From: Isoptericola croceus
GTDB lineage: Bacteria > Actinomycetota > Actinomycetes > Actinomycetales > Cellulomonadaceae
DNA length: 64,000 nt
Assembly (NCBI RefSeq): GCF_029382255.1
Contig: NZ_JARLLG010000001.1
Coordinates: forward strand, 434,001-498,000
Reading direction: 5' to 3'
Shown here: piece after piece, positions 1 to 7,388 of the stretch
How positions within the stretch are numbered: the stretch's first letter is position 1
How the letters are laid out: each line of letters starts with the position of its first letter
Program-made: the position numbers and the translations under genes
Notes under the pieces: generated by a model
Told to the model about the DNA's origin: nothing
Database searches by the model: none
What the model saw: the letters and a program-made list of their open reading frames with translations, nothing else

Positions 1-37
1 GGTCGCCGCCGCCAGGGCGGCAGGGGACGAGCCGTGA
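1..37 (+). CDS. 3' end of an upstream gene, probably a Tad secretion protein (partial)
   Basis: Only the last 11 codons are in the window (frame beginning at base 2, ending with TGA at 35-37). Its stop overlaps the GTG start of the next gene in the arrangement GTGA, so the two are translationally coupled. In Tad loci the gene before the second TadC-like protein is normally the first T2SSF-type membrane protein (TadB-like); the fragment itself is too short to confirm this. Confidence 0.5.
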   Translation, partial: VAAARAAGDEP

Positions 38-705
38 GCCCCGCCGTGGTGGCCGGGGTGGTCGCGCTGCTGGCCCTCGCCGGCCTGTCGCCCTGGCGAG
101 GGGCGGACCGCACTGCGCACCGGCGGATGTCCGGGCTCGCGTCGGCGCGTGACGACGCCACGCCGGAAGGTGGTGCCGCCGGGTGGACCCGGGGGACAGC
201 CTCGCCGGAACGGCTCGACGTGCCGTGTCTGCTCGAGCTCGTCGCCGCGGCCGTCCGGTCCGGGGCCGGCGTGCCGCGGGCGCTGGAGGCGGTGGGTGCC
301 GCCGTCGGCGGGCCGGACGGCCGCGCCCTCGGCCGGACCGCCGCGGCGCTGCGGCTCGGGGCCGACTGGGAGACGGCATGGACCGCCGCCGGCAGCGAGC
401 CCGGACGGCCCCGCGATCCCGGCCGGCCGGGCGAGCCGGTCGGGCAGCGGCGGTGCCCACCGCGGCTCGACGTGCTGCGGCGCTCGCTGCGCGGGGCCTG
501 GGTCGACGGCGCGGCGCCCGGCGAGGCGCTGCGTGCCGCGGCGACGGAGCACCGGCACGACCGCCAGGCCACCGCCCGGACCGCCGCCGCGCGCCTGGCC
601 GTCCGGCTCGTGCTGCCGCTCGGCCTCTGCTACCTGCCGGCCTTCGTGCTCGTCGGGCTCGTGCCCGTGCTGCTCGCGCTCGGCCTGGACCTGATGTCCG
701 GCTGA
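34..705 (+). CDS. Type II secretion F family protein (TadC-like), Tad/Flp pilus platform
   Basis: A 223-residue membrane protein. A hydrophobic N-terminal segment (about residues 3-20) is followed by a helical region with VPCLLELVAAAVRSGAGV (about 62-80), typical of T2SSF domains, and a hydrophobic C-terminal segment rich in Leu, Val and Pro (about 190-220). Proteins of this family form the inner-membrane platform of the Tad machine that assembles Flp pili. The GTG start overlaps the stop of the previous gene. It is followed by a 93-bp gap with a small hairpin (713-731) and then pilin-like genes, which supports the Tad assignment. The actinobacterial Tad locus usually carries two such platform proteins, and this one is probably the second. 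Confidence 0.75.
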   Translation: MSPAVVAGVVALLALAGLSPWRGADRTAHRRMSGLASARDDATPEGGAAGWTRGTASPERLDVPCLLELVAAAVRSGAGVPRALEAVGAAVGGPDGRALGRTAAALRLGADWETAWTAAGSEPGRPRDPGRPGEPVGQRRCPPRLDVLRRSLRGAWVDGAAPGEALRAAATEHRHDRQATARTAAARLAVRLVLPLGLCYLPAFVLVGLVPVLLALGLDLMSG

Positions 706-712
706 GCGTGCC

Positions 713-731
713 GCCCGGCCTCGTGCCGGGC
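713..731 (+). other. Short hairpin between Tad platform gene and pilin gene
   Basis: Perfect 7-bp inverted repeat GCCCGGC / GCCGGGC with a 5-nt loop, just after the TadC-like stop. There is no T-tract, so it could be an attenuator or mRNA-stability element between platform and pilin genes rather than a terminator. More inverted GC repeats (ACCGGCCGGT-like) follow at about 738-755. Confidence 0.4.
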
Positions 732-798
732 GAACCACCCGGCCGACCGGCCGGTGTGCCATGGACCGGGCGTGGGCCCGGCCGAGAGAGGAGAACAC

Positions 799-1035
799 AT
801 GACCGTCACCGACCAGGACCTCGCGAGCCCGACGCCCGAGCCGCCCAGCGCCGCCCCGTCCCCTGAGGCGGAGCGGACCGGGGTACGCGACCCCGAGGCC
901 GGGCTGGCGACCGCCGAGTACGCGATCGCCACGATCGCCGCCGTCGGGTTCGCCGGACTGCTCATCCTGGTGCTCCAGAGCGACACCGTCCGCGGGATGC
1001 TCGAGTCGATCATCGGCTCGGCGCTCTCGGTGTGA
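799..1035 (+). CDS. DUF4244-type small pilin-like protein
   Basis: A 78-residue protein. The ATG at 799 is preceded by a GAGAGGAGAA Shine-Dalgarno sequence. A Pro/Ala-rich polar N-terminus is followed by GLATAEYAIATIAAVGFAGL and a hydrophobic helix ending near the C-terminus. The motif of Gly then a Glu in a TAEYA context, followed by a long hydrophobic stretch, is the class III signal/pilin pattern of Flp-type pilins, and this layout matches the DUF4244 family found in actinobacterial Tad loci. It is probably the major pilin or a pilin-like subunit processed by the prepilin peptidase. Its stop overlaps the GTG of the next gene. Confidence 0.75.
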   Translation: MTVTDQDLASPTPEPPSAAPSPEAERTGVRDPEAGLATAEYAIATIAAVGFAGLLILVLQSDTVRGMLESIIGSALSV

Positions 1036-1382
1036 GCGCCCGCGACCGGGCGGAACGTGGGTCCGTGACGGCTGAGCTCGCCGTCGGCATGCCCGTGGTC
1101 GTCCTGCTCCTGGTCGCGGTGCTCACGCTCGCGGCCGCGTCCACCGCGCAGATGCGTGCGGCGGACGCGGCCCGGGCAGGCGCCCGACAGGTCGCCGTGA
1201 GCGCGGAGCCGTCCGCCGTGCACGCCGCCGTCGCGCAGGTCGCCGGTCCCGACGCCGGTGTCACCGTGACGCGCGACGGCGAGTGGGTACGGGTGGTCGT
1301 CACCCGACCGGTGGTGGGCGGCTGGTTCTCCCGCGGCCCGCTCCGAGCCACCGGTGAGGCCGTGGCATGGGTCGAACCATGA
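1032..1382 (+). CDS. TadE family pilus minor subunit
   Basis: A 116-residue protein starting with GTG inside the stop codon of the pilin gene (GTGA overlap). Residues 9-40 read RGSVTAELAVGMPVVVLL followed by a hydrophobic helix, the TadE N-terminal signature in which the Glu marks the pseudopilin-like segment. Then comes AADAARAGARQVA, typical of TadE/TadG-like proteins. The remainder is a short extracytoplasmic domain with a VTVTRDGEWVRVVVTRP strand pattern. It is a minor pseudopilin of the Tad apparatus and lies in the same operon as its neighbours. Confidence 0.8.
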   Translation: MSARDRAERGSVTAELAVGMPVVVLLLVAVLTLAAASTAQMRAADAARAGARQVAVSAEPSAVHAAVAQVAGPDAGVTVTRDGEWVRVVVTRPVVGGWFSRGPLRATGEAVAWVEP

Positions 1383-1750
1383 CGGTCCGGGAGCCGGAGC
1401 CGGAGCCCGAGCGCGGTGCGGGCACCGTGCTTGTCCTCGGGCTCGCGGCCGTCGTCGTCCTGCTCTGCACCGCGCTCGCGGCGCTCGGCGCAGCCCAGCA
1501 GGCCCGGTCGGTCGCCCGGGCGGCCGCGGACCTGGGGGCGCTCGCGGGTGCGACGGCGCTGCGCTGGGGCCACGACCCGTGCTCGACGGCGGGGCAGGCC
1601 GTCGAGCGCAACGACGCCCGGCTGGTGGCCTGCGAGGTCCACGGCAGCGGAGTCGTCTCCGTCACCGCCGCGAGGCCGGCGGTCGGACCGGCGTCGTGGA
1701 GCGGTCTCGGGGACGCCGAGGCGAGCGCGCGGGCCGGGCCCCGACCGTCA
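1379..1750 (+). CDS. Rv3654c-like TadE/TadG-type protein; 3' end unresolved
   Basis: The ATG at 1379 overlaps the stop of the TadE gene (ATGA). The N-terminus has GAGTVLVLGLAAVVVLLCTA then AQQARSVARAAADLGALAGA, the pattern of the small helix-anchored proteins that close actinobacterial Tad operons (usually about 110-130 residues). Family-like sequence ends near ASARAGP at about 1741, where it meets the convergent CitE gene. No in-frame stop occurs there: the frame stays open to 3244, running antisense through two good genes. The end given here is where family-like sequence stops, not a stop codon. A small indel near 1740 or a genuinely overlapping tail are both possible. Confidence 0.5.
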
Positions 1751-2614
1751 GCTCGGGTCGATGCCGAACAGCTCGGCGCGCTCGGTGATGAGGCGGGCAC
1801 GGGCGAGCCGCGGCTTGTCGGACCCGTCGCGGATGACCGAGCCCGACGCCTCGAACTCCGCCAGGAAGTCGAGAGCCCAGGCGACGTCGGCGGGCGCGGG
1901 GGACAGGACCTCGTTGACCACCGCGGGCTGCTCGAGGTCGAGGCAGAGCCGGCCGGTCATGCCCATCGCGACGGCGTCGCCGGACTGCTCGCGCAGCAGC
2001 GGGTGGCTGGAACCCACCGTCGGGCCGTCGACGGGACCGGGCAGGCCTCCGATACGGCTCGCGGTGACGAGGCGCGAGCGGGGGTAGGCCATCGCCAAGG
2101 GCTCGTTGGCGGCCCCGGTGTCACGCCGGTAGTCGCCCGAGCCGAACGCGAGGCGGAACGTGCCGGGCGCGCGGGCGATGCTCACCGCGTCCTCGATCCC
2201 CAGCGCCGACTCGACCAGCGGCACGACGGGCAGGTGGCCGCCGAGCCGTTGCACGGTGTCGACCACCTGGTCGGGGCTCTCGGTCTTGGCGAGCATCACG
2301 CCGCACAGCCCCTCGGCGTCACGGAACGCTCGGACGTCGTCCGCCCAGGCGTCCGAGCCGCGCTCGTTGATGCGCACCCAGGCGCGCCCGCCGGTGGAGA
2401 ACCAGTCCAGGACGCCGCGACGCGCCTCGTCCTTGCGGGACTCGTCGACGGCGTCCTCGCAGTCGAGCACGAGCTGGTCCGCCCGGCAGAGCTGTGCGGC
2501 GTCGAAGTCGTCCCGGCGCAACGCGTTCAGCAGGAGCCAGGAACGGGAGTGGGCGGGGTCAACGCGTCGCGACTCGCGGGTGCGGCGGAGTGCGGTCAGG
2601 TCGTCGGTGGTCAC
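1748..2614 (-). CDS. HpcH/HpaI aldolase/citrate lyase family protein (CitE-like)
   Basis: A 288-residue TIM-barrel lyase. Visible signatures are RSWLLLNALRRDDFDAA, then LVLDCEDAVDESRKDEAR (metal/CoA-binding Asp-Cys-Glu-Asp region), the Arg in RAWVRIN, LPVVPLVESALGIEDA with the metal-binding Glu, and FGSGDYRRDTG. CitE-like stand-alone proteins act on CoA esters such as malyl-, citramalyl- or beta-methylmalyl-CoA. The substrate cannot be read here. The GTG start at 2614 fits a normal N-terminus. The gene lies 16 bp behind the helicase on the same strand and is probably co-transcribed with it. No citrate-lyase alpha or gamma subunits are present, so it is not a classical citrate lyase. Confidence 0.8.
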   Translation of the reverse strand: MTTDDLTALRRTRESRRVDPAHSRSWLLLNALRRDDFDAAQLCRADQLVLDCEDAVDESRKDEARRGVLDWFSTGGRAWVRINERGSDAWADDVRAFRDAEGLCGVMLAKTESPDQVVDTVQRLGGHLPVVPLVESALGIEDAVSIARAPGTFRLAFGSGDYRRDTGAANEPLAMAYPRSRLVTASRIGGLPGPVDGPTVGSSHPLLREQSGDAVAMGMTGRLCLDLEQPAVVNEVLSPAPADVAWALDFLAEFEASGSVIRDGSDKPRLARARLITERAELFGIDPS

Positions 2615-2630
2615 GCATCGATCGTAGGGG

Positions 2631-5267
2631 CTACGCCTCCGCCACCGAGGTCGAGGTCTCCGACAACGACGGCGCCGCTGAGAGGGAGGAATCCGACGAC
2701 TCGGCGTCCGGCGCGTGCCGGAGCAGGGCTTCGAGGACCCGCACGGCCGCCGCCTTGTCCAGCGGGGAGTTGTCGTTGCCGCACTTGGGGGACTGGACGC
2801 ACGACGGGCAACCCGTGGCGCACGGGCACGCCGCGACGGCGTCCCGGGTGGCTCGCAGCCATCGTTCGCCGAGCTCGTAGCCTCGCTCGGCGAACCCCGC
2901 ACCGCCGGGGTAGGCGTCGTAGACGAAGACCGTCGCCTCACCGGTGTCGGGGTGCTGGGCCGTCGAGACGCCGCCCAGGTCCCAGCGGTCGCACGTGGCG
3001 AGCAGCGGCAGCAGCCCGATGGCGGCGTGCTCGGCCGCGTGCAGGGCGCCCGGTGTCGCGTCTGCGTCGACGCCGGCGGCGCGCAGCACGTGGTCCGGTA
3101 CCGACCACCACACGGCGACGGTGCCGAGCGTCCGGGACGGCAGGTCGAGGGCCTCGGTGTCGAGGACCTGCATGTCCGGGACACGTCGGCGCTGGAAGCT
3201 CACGACCTGGCTCGTCACCTCCACCGGTCCGAGGCCCCAGGTGACCGGGCCCCACTCACGACGCTGAGCAGGTCGGGAGCCCTCCGGGGCGGGGTGGTCC
3301 GGGTCGCCGGGCTCCTCCAGGGAGATCTCCATGACGTCGCGCGACCAGGTCGCGTGGTCCACGTCCCGCCGGACCACCAGCGCGACGTGGTCGGTCAGGT
3401 CCAGGTGGTCGACCACGTAGGTGACACCCTGGTGGACGTACACCGCGCCGTCGTGCACCTGGCCGTCCGCGGACGCGGCGTCGACCGTCCCCAGCAGGCG
3501 GCCGGTGGCCCCCTCGACGACCCGGACGGGGCGGCCGCCGGAGCCCCGCAGGTCCGCCATGCCGGCCGCGGGCTGTGCGTGCGTCCAGTACCAGCCGGAG
3601 GGTCGGCGCCGGAGCAGCCCCCGGGCGACGAGCACGTCGAGCACGGCGCGGACGCGGTCGGGCTCGCCGAAGCGCGCGAGGTCCTCGGCGCGCAGCGAGA
3701 CCTCCTGGGCGGCGGCGCACAGCTGTGGGGCGAGCACGTAGGGGTTGCCGGGATCGAACACCGTCGCCTCGAGCGGCGCGTCGAACACCGCCTCGGGATG
3801 GGTGACGAGATAGGTGTCCAGCGGGTCCTCGCGGGCGACGAACGCCACCAGCCCGTCCGCCCCCGCGCGCCCGGCACGCCCGGCCTGCTGCCACAGCGAC
3901 ATGCGGGTGCCGGGCCAGCCGGCCATCAGCACCGCGTCGAGGCCGGATATGTCGACCCCGAGCTCGAGCGCGTTGGTCGTGGCGAGACCGAGCAGCTCAC
4001 CGGTACGGATCGCCTGCTCAAGCTCTCGTCGCTCCTCGGGGAGGTAGCCACCGCGGTACGCCGCGACCCGGCCGGCCAGCTCCGTCGAGATCGGTCGCAG
4101 GTGGTCACGGACCTGCTGGGCGACGGACTCCGCCCCACGTCGGGATCGGGTGAAGGCGAGCGTGCGGGCACCATGGGCGGCGAGGTCGGCGAGCAGGTCG
4201 GCCACCTCGGCGGTCGCGGACCGGCGCGGGTGCTCGGCCGCCCCCTCGGTGGTCAGGACGGCGTCGGACTCGTTCGCCACGGGGTCGAGGGGGTCGGGGA
4301 GCAGCCAGGGATCGTCAGCCCGGTCGCCGCCCGTCGCCCGGCCGGCGGACCGTTCGAAGGCAGGGCCGGTGACCTCGGGCGGTTGCCACAGCGCGATGGT
4401 GCGGCGTCCGGCGGGCGAACCGTCCGTCGTGACCTCGGTGACGTCGTCGCGCCCCGTGCCGAGGAGGCGGGCGACGCTCACGGCGGGTTCGGCCGTCGTC
4501 GCGCTCGCCACGACGAACGTCGGTGCCGTGGCCCCGTAGTGCTCCGCGAGGCGGGTGAGGCGTCGCAGCACCAGCGCGACATGGGCGCCGAAGACGCCGC
4601 GGTAGGCGTGGCCCTCGTCGACGACGACGTAGCGCAGCCCGCGCAGCAGCCGGGACCAGCGGCGGTGGCCGGGGAGCAGGGCGAAGTGCAGGAAGTCGGG
4701 GTTGGTGAGCACGACGTCGGCGTGGTCCTGCACCCACCGGCGCTCGTCGGTCGGTGTGTCCCCGTCGCACGTGGTGGCCCGGACGTCGCGGGTGCCCGCG
4801 GCGTCCAGCAGCCGGTCCAGCGCGGTGAGCTGGTCGGCGGCCAGGGCCTTGGTGGGCGACAGGTACAGGACGGTGCCGCGACGCACGGTGGACTCGATCC
4901 GGCCCTGCGCGTCCTGTGCTGCCGTGCGGTCCGCGCGGACCGCGGTGAGGGCGGGCAGCCAGAAGGCCAGCGACTTGCCGGACCCGGTCGAGCTCGCCAG
5001 CGCGACGTGCTCGCCCCGCCAGGCGGCGTCGGCGGTGGTCACCTGGTGCGTCCACGGGCGCTCGACCCCGAGTGCCCGGTAGCCCGCCACGAGCCGGGGG
5101 TCGGCCCAGGACGGCCAGTCGGCGTGCACGGCGGCACGGGCCGGGAAGGTGCGGACGTGCCGGAGCCGGTCGGCGCGAGCGCCCCGGGCCGTGAGCACGT
5201 CGAGGAGCGGGTGGTCGGCGGACGGGGGGTGGGGTGCCACGCCGACAGTCTCGCACCAGGATTTCAC
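2631..5267 (-). CDS. DEAD/DEAH-box helicase with C-terminal Zn-binding DUF1998 domain (MrfA-like)
   Basis: About 878 residues from the GTG at 5267; an in-frame GTG at 5240 is an equally good start and neither has a strong ribosome site. Helicase motifs in order: WTHQ Q-motif, STGSGKSLAF (Walker A), YLSPTKALA, VVVDEGHAYRG (motif II), VASATT (III), TLAFTRSRRGAE (IV), TTNALELGVDISGLD (V) and QQAGRAGRAG (VI). The C-terminus carries YPGGAGFAERG and the cysteine cluster CPCATGCPSCVQSPKCGN, the four-Cys zinc site of the MrfA/YprA family of 3'-5' helicases used in repair of mitomycin-type lesions. Motif II is DEGH rather than DEAH. Its promoter region lies in 5268-5340. Confidence 0.88.
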   Translation of the reverse strand: MKSWCETVGVAPHPPSADHPLLDVLTARGARADRLRHVRTFPARAAVHADWPSWADPRLVAGYRALGVERPWTHQVTTADAAWRGEHVALASSTGSGKSLAFWLPALTAVRADRTAAQDAQGRIESTVRRGTVLYLSPTKALAADQLTALDRLLDAAGTRDVRATTCDGDTPTDERRWVQDHADVVLTNPDFLHFALLPGHRRWSRLLRGLRYVVVDEGHAYRGVFGAHVALVLRRLTRLAEHYGATAPTFVVASATTAEPAVSVARLLGTGRDDVTEVTTDGSPAGRRTIALWQPPEVTGPAFERSAGRATGGDRADDPWLLPDPLDPVANESDAVLTTEGAAEHPRRSATAEVADLLADLAAHGARTLAFTRSRRGAESVAQQVRDHLRPISTELAGRVAAYRGGYLPEERRELEQAIRTGELLGLATTNALELGVDISGLDAVLMAGWPGTRMSLWQQAGRAGRAGADGLVAFVAREDPLDTYLVTHPEAVFDAPLEATVFDPGNPYVLAPQLCAAAQEVSLRAEDLARFGEPDRVRAVLDVLVARGLLRRRPSGWYWTHAQPAAGMADLRGSGGRPVRVVEGATGRLLGTVDAASADGQVHDGAVYVHQGVTYVVDHLDLTDHVALVVRRDVDHATWSRDVMEISLEEPGDPDHPAPEGSRPAQRREWGPVTWGLGPVEVTSQVVSFQRRRVPDMQVLDTEALDLPSRTLGTVAVWWSVPDHVLRAAGVDADATPGALHAAEHAAIGLLPLLATCDRWDLGGVSTAQHPDTGEATVFVYDAYPGGAGFAERGYELGERWLRATRDAVAACPCATGCPSCVQSPKCGNDNSPLDKAAAVRVLEALLRHAPDAESSDSSLSAAPSLSETSTSVAEA

Positions 5268-5275
5268 CCGATGCG

Positions 5276-5290
5276 CCTATCACAGATAGG
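5276..5290. promoter_or_regulatory. Inverted repeat next to helicase start
   Basis: Perfect 6-bp arms CCTATC / GATAGG around ACA, extendable by GC/GC beyond one mismatch. It lies 9 bp upstream of the helicase start codon at 5267. The position suggests an operator for the helicase gene, but no matching regulator is identifiable. Confidence 0.35.
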
Positions 5291-5340
5291 TGCAGCTCGC
5301 AGCGCGTAACCGCTAGGGTATTGGCGAACCCCATCAGCCC

Positions 5341-5376
5341 GGCAAAGGCGATCTGTCACATGTTGTCGCCCTTGCC
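5341..5376. promoter_or_regulatory. Imperfect inverted repeat in divergent promoter region
   Basis: GGCAAAGGCGA (5341-5351) pairs with TCGCCCTTGCC (5366-5376) with one mismatch and a 14-nt loop. It sits between the helicase and the surface-protein gene, just upstream of the LacI-type operator at 5388. It could be part of the promoter architecture of the surface protein or a weak terminator; its role is unknown. Confidence 0.3.
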
Positions 5377-5387
5377 CGAACTAGCAC

Positions 5388-5411
5388 GCTGATGGAAACG
5401 CTCTCATCAGC
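5388..5411. promoter_or_regulatory. LacI-family operator-like palindrome
   Basis: A 24-bp dyad centred on CG at 5399/5400: GCTGATG at 5388-5394 mirrors CATCAGC at 5405-5411. The core TGGAAACGCTCTCA (5393-5406) fits the general sugar-regulator operator pattern TGNNANCGNTNNCA. It lies 46 bp upstream of the ATG of the secreted LPXTG protein at 5458, where a bound repressor would block transcription. This suggests carbon-source control of that surface protein. Confidence 0.6.
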
Positions 5412-5457
5412 ATGCCGGGCGCGGGCCGGGCAGTCACTCGACAGAAGAAGGACCACC

Positions 5458-6288
5458 ATGCGCAAGCTCTCGACGGCCGCACTCGCCGCCGCTCTCGTGA
5501 TCGCCCCGGCCTCGCTGGCGTGGGCCGGCGGCTCGGACGCCCCCACGCCCTACACGGTGACGGCGGAGGGCATTGCCCTCCCCAAGGGTGTGACGTTCCA
5601 GCCAGACGACCACATCAACGTCGAGGGCAACCTCGGGGCGGCGAACCTGCACCTGGAGGCCAAGTACGGCGACGCGGACAACGTCGAGTGGTCCAATCGT
5701 CCGTTCGATCCCGAGAACCCCAAGGGCAAGTACATCTACTCCAGCTTCATCCCGTGGAGCGCGTTGGGCTTCGACGCGCAAGCGTTGTGTGTTACATGGG
5801 TCCAGGTCAACGGTTACAACGAGCACTTCGGCGAAGGCAAGGGGAAGCCCGATCCTGTGGGCCACGGCTGCGAGCCCGCAGGGTCCGAGCCCACGGAGCC
5901 CACGCCGACGGACGAGCCCACGGAGAACCCGGCCGAGCCCACGGAGGAGCCGACCGGACCCGCGACGCCGACCGAGTCGACGCCCCCGACCGACCCCGAG
6001 GAGGCGGAAGAGGACGAGAACGAGAACACCACGACCTCCGAGACGCCCACCGAAACGGGGGACACCGACGACTCGACGGTCGGCCGTCCGCAGTGGGTGG
6101 CGGTGACGCCGGACGTCGAGGAGCCCGTCGATGCTGCGGGTGAGGAGTCGGTCGAGGCGGTCCGTGCACAGTCCGCTGCCGAGCTTCCCCGGACGGGCGC
6201 GACCGTCGCCGGTGCGCTCGCCGCGGCCGGCGCCCTCGTGCTCGCCGGCACGGGCGCCCTGCTGGTGCGCCGCCGTCGGGCCTCCTGA
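5458..6288 (+). CDS. LPXTG-type cell-wall-anchored surface protein
   Basis: A 276-residue exported protein. The ATG at 5458 has an AGAAGGA ribosome site and opens a signal peptide (MRKLSTAAL..., cleavage near AWAGG, residue 21-23). Residues about 24-138 form a compact domain starting YTVTAEGIALPKG and closing CVTWVQVNG...GHGCEP, with two Cys that could pair. Then comes a Pro/Thr/Glu-rich wall-spanning stretch (about 139-240). The end is LPRTG (residues 243-247), a hydrophobic helix and RRRRAS, a sortase signal. Function is unknown. The folded domain resembles that of the protein at 48735-49520. A LacI-type operator lies upstream and a strong terminator downstream, so it is monocistronic. Confidence 0.85.
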   Translation: MRKLSTAALAAALVIAPASLAWAGGSDAPTPYTVTAEGIALPKGVTFQPDDHINVEGNLGAANLHLEAKYGDADNVEWSNRPFDPENPKGKYIYSSFIPWSALGFDAQALCVTWVQVNGYNEHFGEGKGKPDPVGHGCEPAGSEPTEPTPTDEPTENPAEPTEEPTGPATPTESTPPTDPEEAEEDENENTTTSETPTETGDTDDSTVGRPQWVAVTPDVEEPVDAAGEESVEAVRAQSAAELPRTGATVAGALAAAGALVLAGTGALLVRRRRAS

Positions 6289-6334
6289 CGTCGATCGCAC
6301 GGCCTGAGCGGGCGGCGGCCTGACGGCCGCTGCG

Positions 6335-6369
6335 GAAGAGCCCTCGAGCATCGAGCTCGGGGGCTCTTC
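6335..6369 (+). terminator. Intrinsic terminator of the surface-protein gene
   Basis: A 14-bp stem (GAAGAGCCC then T, CGAG on the left; CTCG, G, GGGCTCTTC on the right, with one T-G pair) around a 7-nt loop. It begins 46 bp after the stop of the LPXTG protein. There is no long T-tract, which is usual in high-GC actinobacteria. Confidence 0.75.
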
Positions 6370-6555
6370 GTGTCCCTCGAGAAGCACGCTGGGCATATGG
6401 TCTGATATGGCATGACAAAGCAGGAATGACGCTTCGGAGAGGTCCGAAAGGTTGGCCCGTTCTTTGATGAAGAGGATGGAGCCGCCTGATGAGAGTCCTG
6501 TGAAGAAAAGCGCCCGGGGCTGTTATCTGTTCGTGATCATCGTTCCCTGGTTGTC
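6370..6555 (+). other. Leader region of the Rpf-like gene, nothing recognised
   Basis: 186 bp without a gene, noticeably lower in GC than its surroundings. I looked for the c-di-AMP (ydaO/yuaA) riboswitch that often precedes cell-wall hydrolase genes in actinobacteria and did not recognise its conserved elements. A TTATCT hexamer at about 6523 could be a -10 site. Otherwise I see no clear structure. Confidence 0.3.
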
Positions 6556-7371
6556 ATGCCCACCACCAGAACCCGGCGGCTCGCTGCTGCCCTCGCGGCG
6601 ACGACCGCGGTCACCCTCGCGCCGCTCGCCGGCGCACCGGCGAGCGCCACGGACGTGTCGGCCGCCCCCGCGGCGAGCGCCACCATGAGCACTGCGCCGA
6701 GCACTGCCGTCGGTCCCGTCGAGGCCGCACCGCGCAGCACGGTCCGCTGGGTCAAGGCCGACCGGCCCAAGGTCACGGTGAAGCGCGACCGGTCGAGCAG
6801 GACCGTCGCCCGGCCTGGCGCTGGCACCCGGCTGACGGTCCTCGAGCGCCGTACCAGGCTGCTGAAGGTCCGGCTGCCGAGCGGCAAGGTCGGCTGGGTC
6901 GGCAAGCGTGCGGTGACCGCCACCCCGCTGAGGAAGGTCGGCGGCAAGCGGTTCACGGCGCAGCGCGTCCCGGTGACCCGGCAGGTCCGTGGGGCGTCCC
7001 GCACCGTGGCGCGCGCGGCGCTGGGCACGAAGGTCACCAAGCTCGCCCGGACCACGGGCCGTGACGTCAACCGCGTCAAGGTCCGGCTGCCAAGCGGCAA
7101 GACGGGCTGGGTGTCCGCCAACAAGCTCCGTACGCGGGACGTGTGGGGCCAGCTCGCGCAGTGCGAGTCCGGTGGCCGCCCCGGCATCTCCACGGGCAAC
7201 GGCTACTACGGCATGTACCAGTTCAGGGCCAGCACGTGGCGGTCCGTCGGTGGGTCCGGCCTGCCGCACCGCCACAGCGCCAAGGAGCAGACCAAGCGCG
7301 CACAGATCCTCCAGGCACGCGCCGGGTGGGGCCAGTGGCCGCACTGCACCCGCAAGCTCGGGCTGCGCTGA
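6556..7371 (+). CDS. SH3-like repeats plus Rpf-type transglycosylase-like domain, secreted
   Basis: A 271-residue exported protein. The signal peptide MPTTRTRRLAAALAATTAV ends near the Ala-rich region at residue 30. Two SH3-like units follow, each with RLPSGKVGWV or RLPSGKTGWV near its end (about residues 60-120 and 133-193), a wall-binding arrangement. The C-terminal 75 residues, VWGQLAQCESGGRPGI...YYGMYQFRASTW, match the transglycosylase-like (resuscitation-promoting-factor) fold, with the catalytic Glu in CESGG and a second Cys near the end for the usual disulfide. It probably cleaves peptidoglycan glycan strands. No good ribosome site precedes the ATG. The gene ends inside a bidirectional hairpin. 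Confidence 0.85.
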   Translation: MPTTRTRRLAAALAATTAVTLAPLAGAPASATDVSAAPAASATMSTAPSTAVGPVEAAPRSTVRWVKADRPKVTVKRDRSSRTVARPGAGTRLTVLERRTRLLKVRLPSGKVGWVGKRAVTATPLRKVGGKRFTAQRVPVTRQVRGASRTVARAALGTKVTKLARTTGRDVNRVKVRLPSGKTGWVSANKLRTRDVWGQLAQCESGGRPGISTGNGYYGMYQFRASTWRSVGGSGLPHRHSAKEQTKRAQILQARAGWGQWPHCTRKLGLR

Positions 7372-7387
7372 CCAGGTTCAGCGCAGC
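7362..7387. terminator. Bidirectional terminator between convergent genes
   Basis: GCTGCGCTGA (7362-7371) and TCAGCGCAGC (7378-7387) form a perfect 10-bp stem with a 6-nt loop. The stop codon of the Rpf-like gene is in the left arm, and the aminopeptidase stop (7389) lies immediately beyond the right arm, so it can serve both strands. Confidence 0.6.
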
Positions 7388-7388
7388 G

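Noticed and set aside
5881-6000. Tandem DNA repeat (minisatellite)
   Set aside because: These are Pro/Thr/Glu codons of the wall-spanning part of the LPXTG protein.
6370-6555. Possible ydaO/yuaA c-di-AMP riboswitch ahead of the Rpf-like gene
   Set aside because: The conserved elements of that riboswitch were not found on reading.
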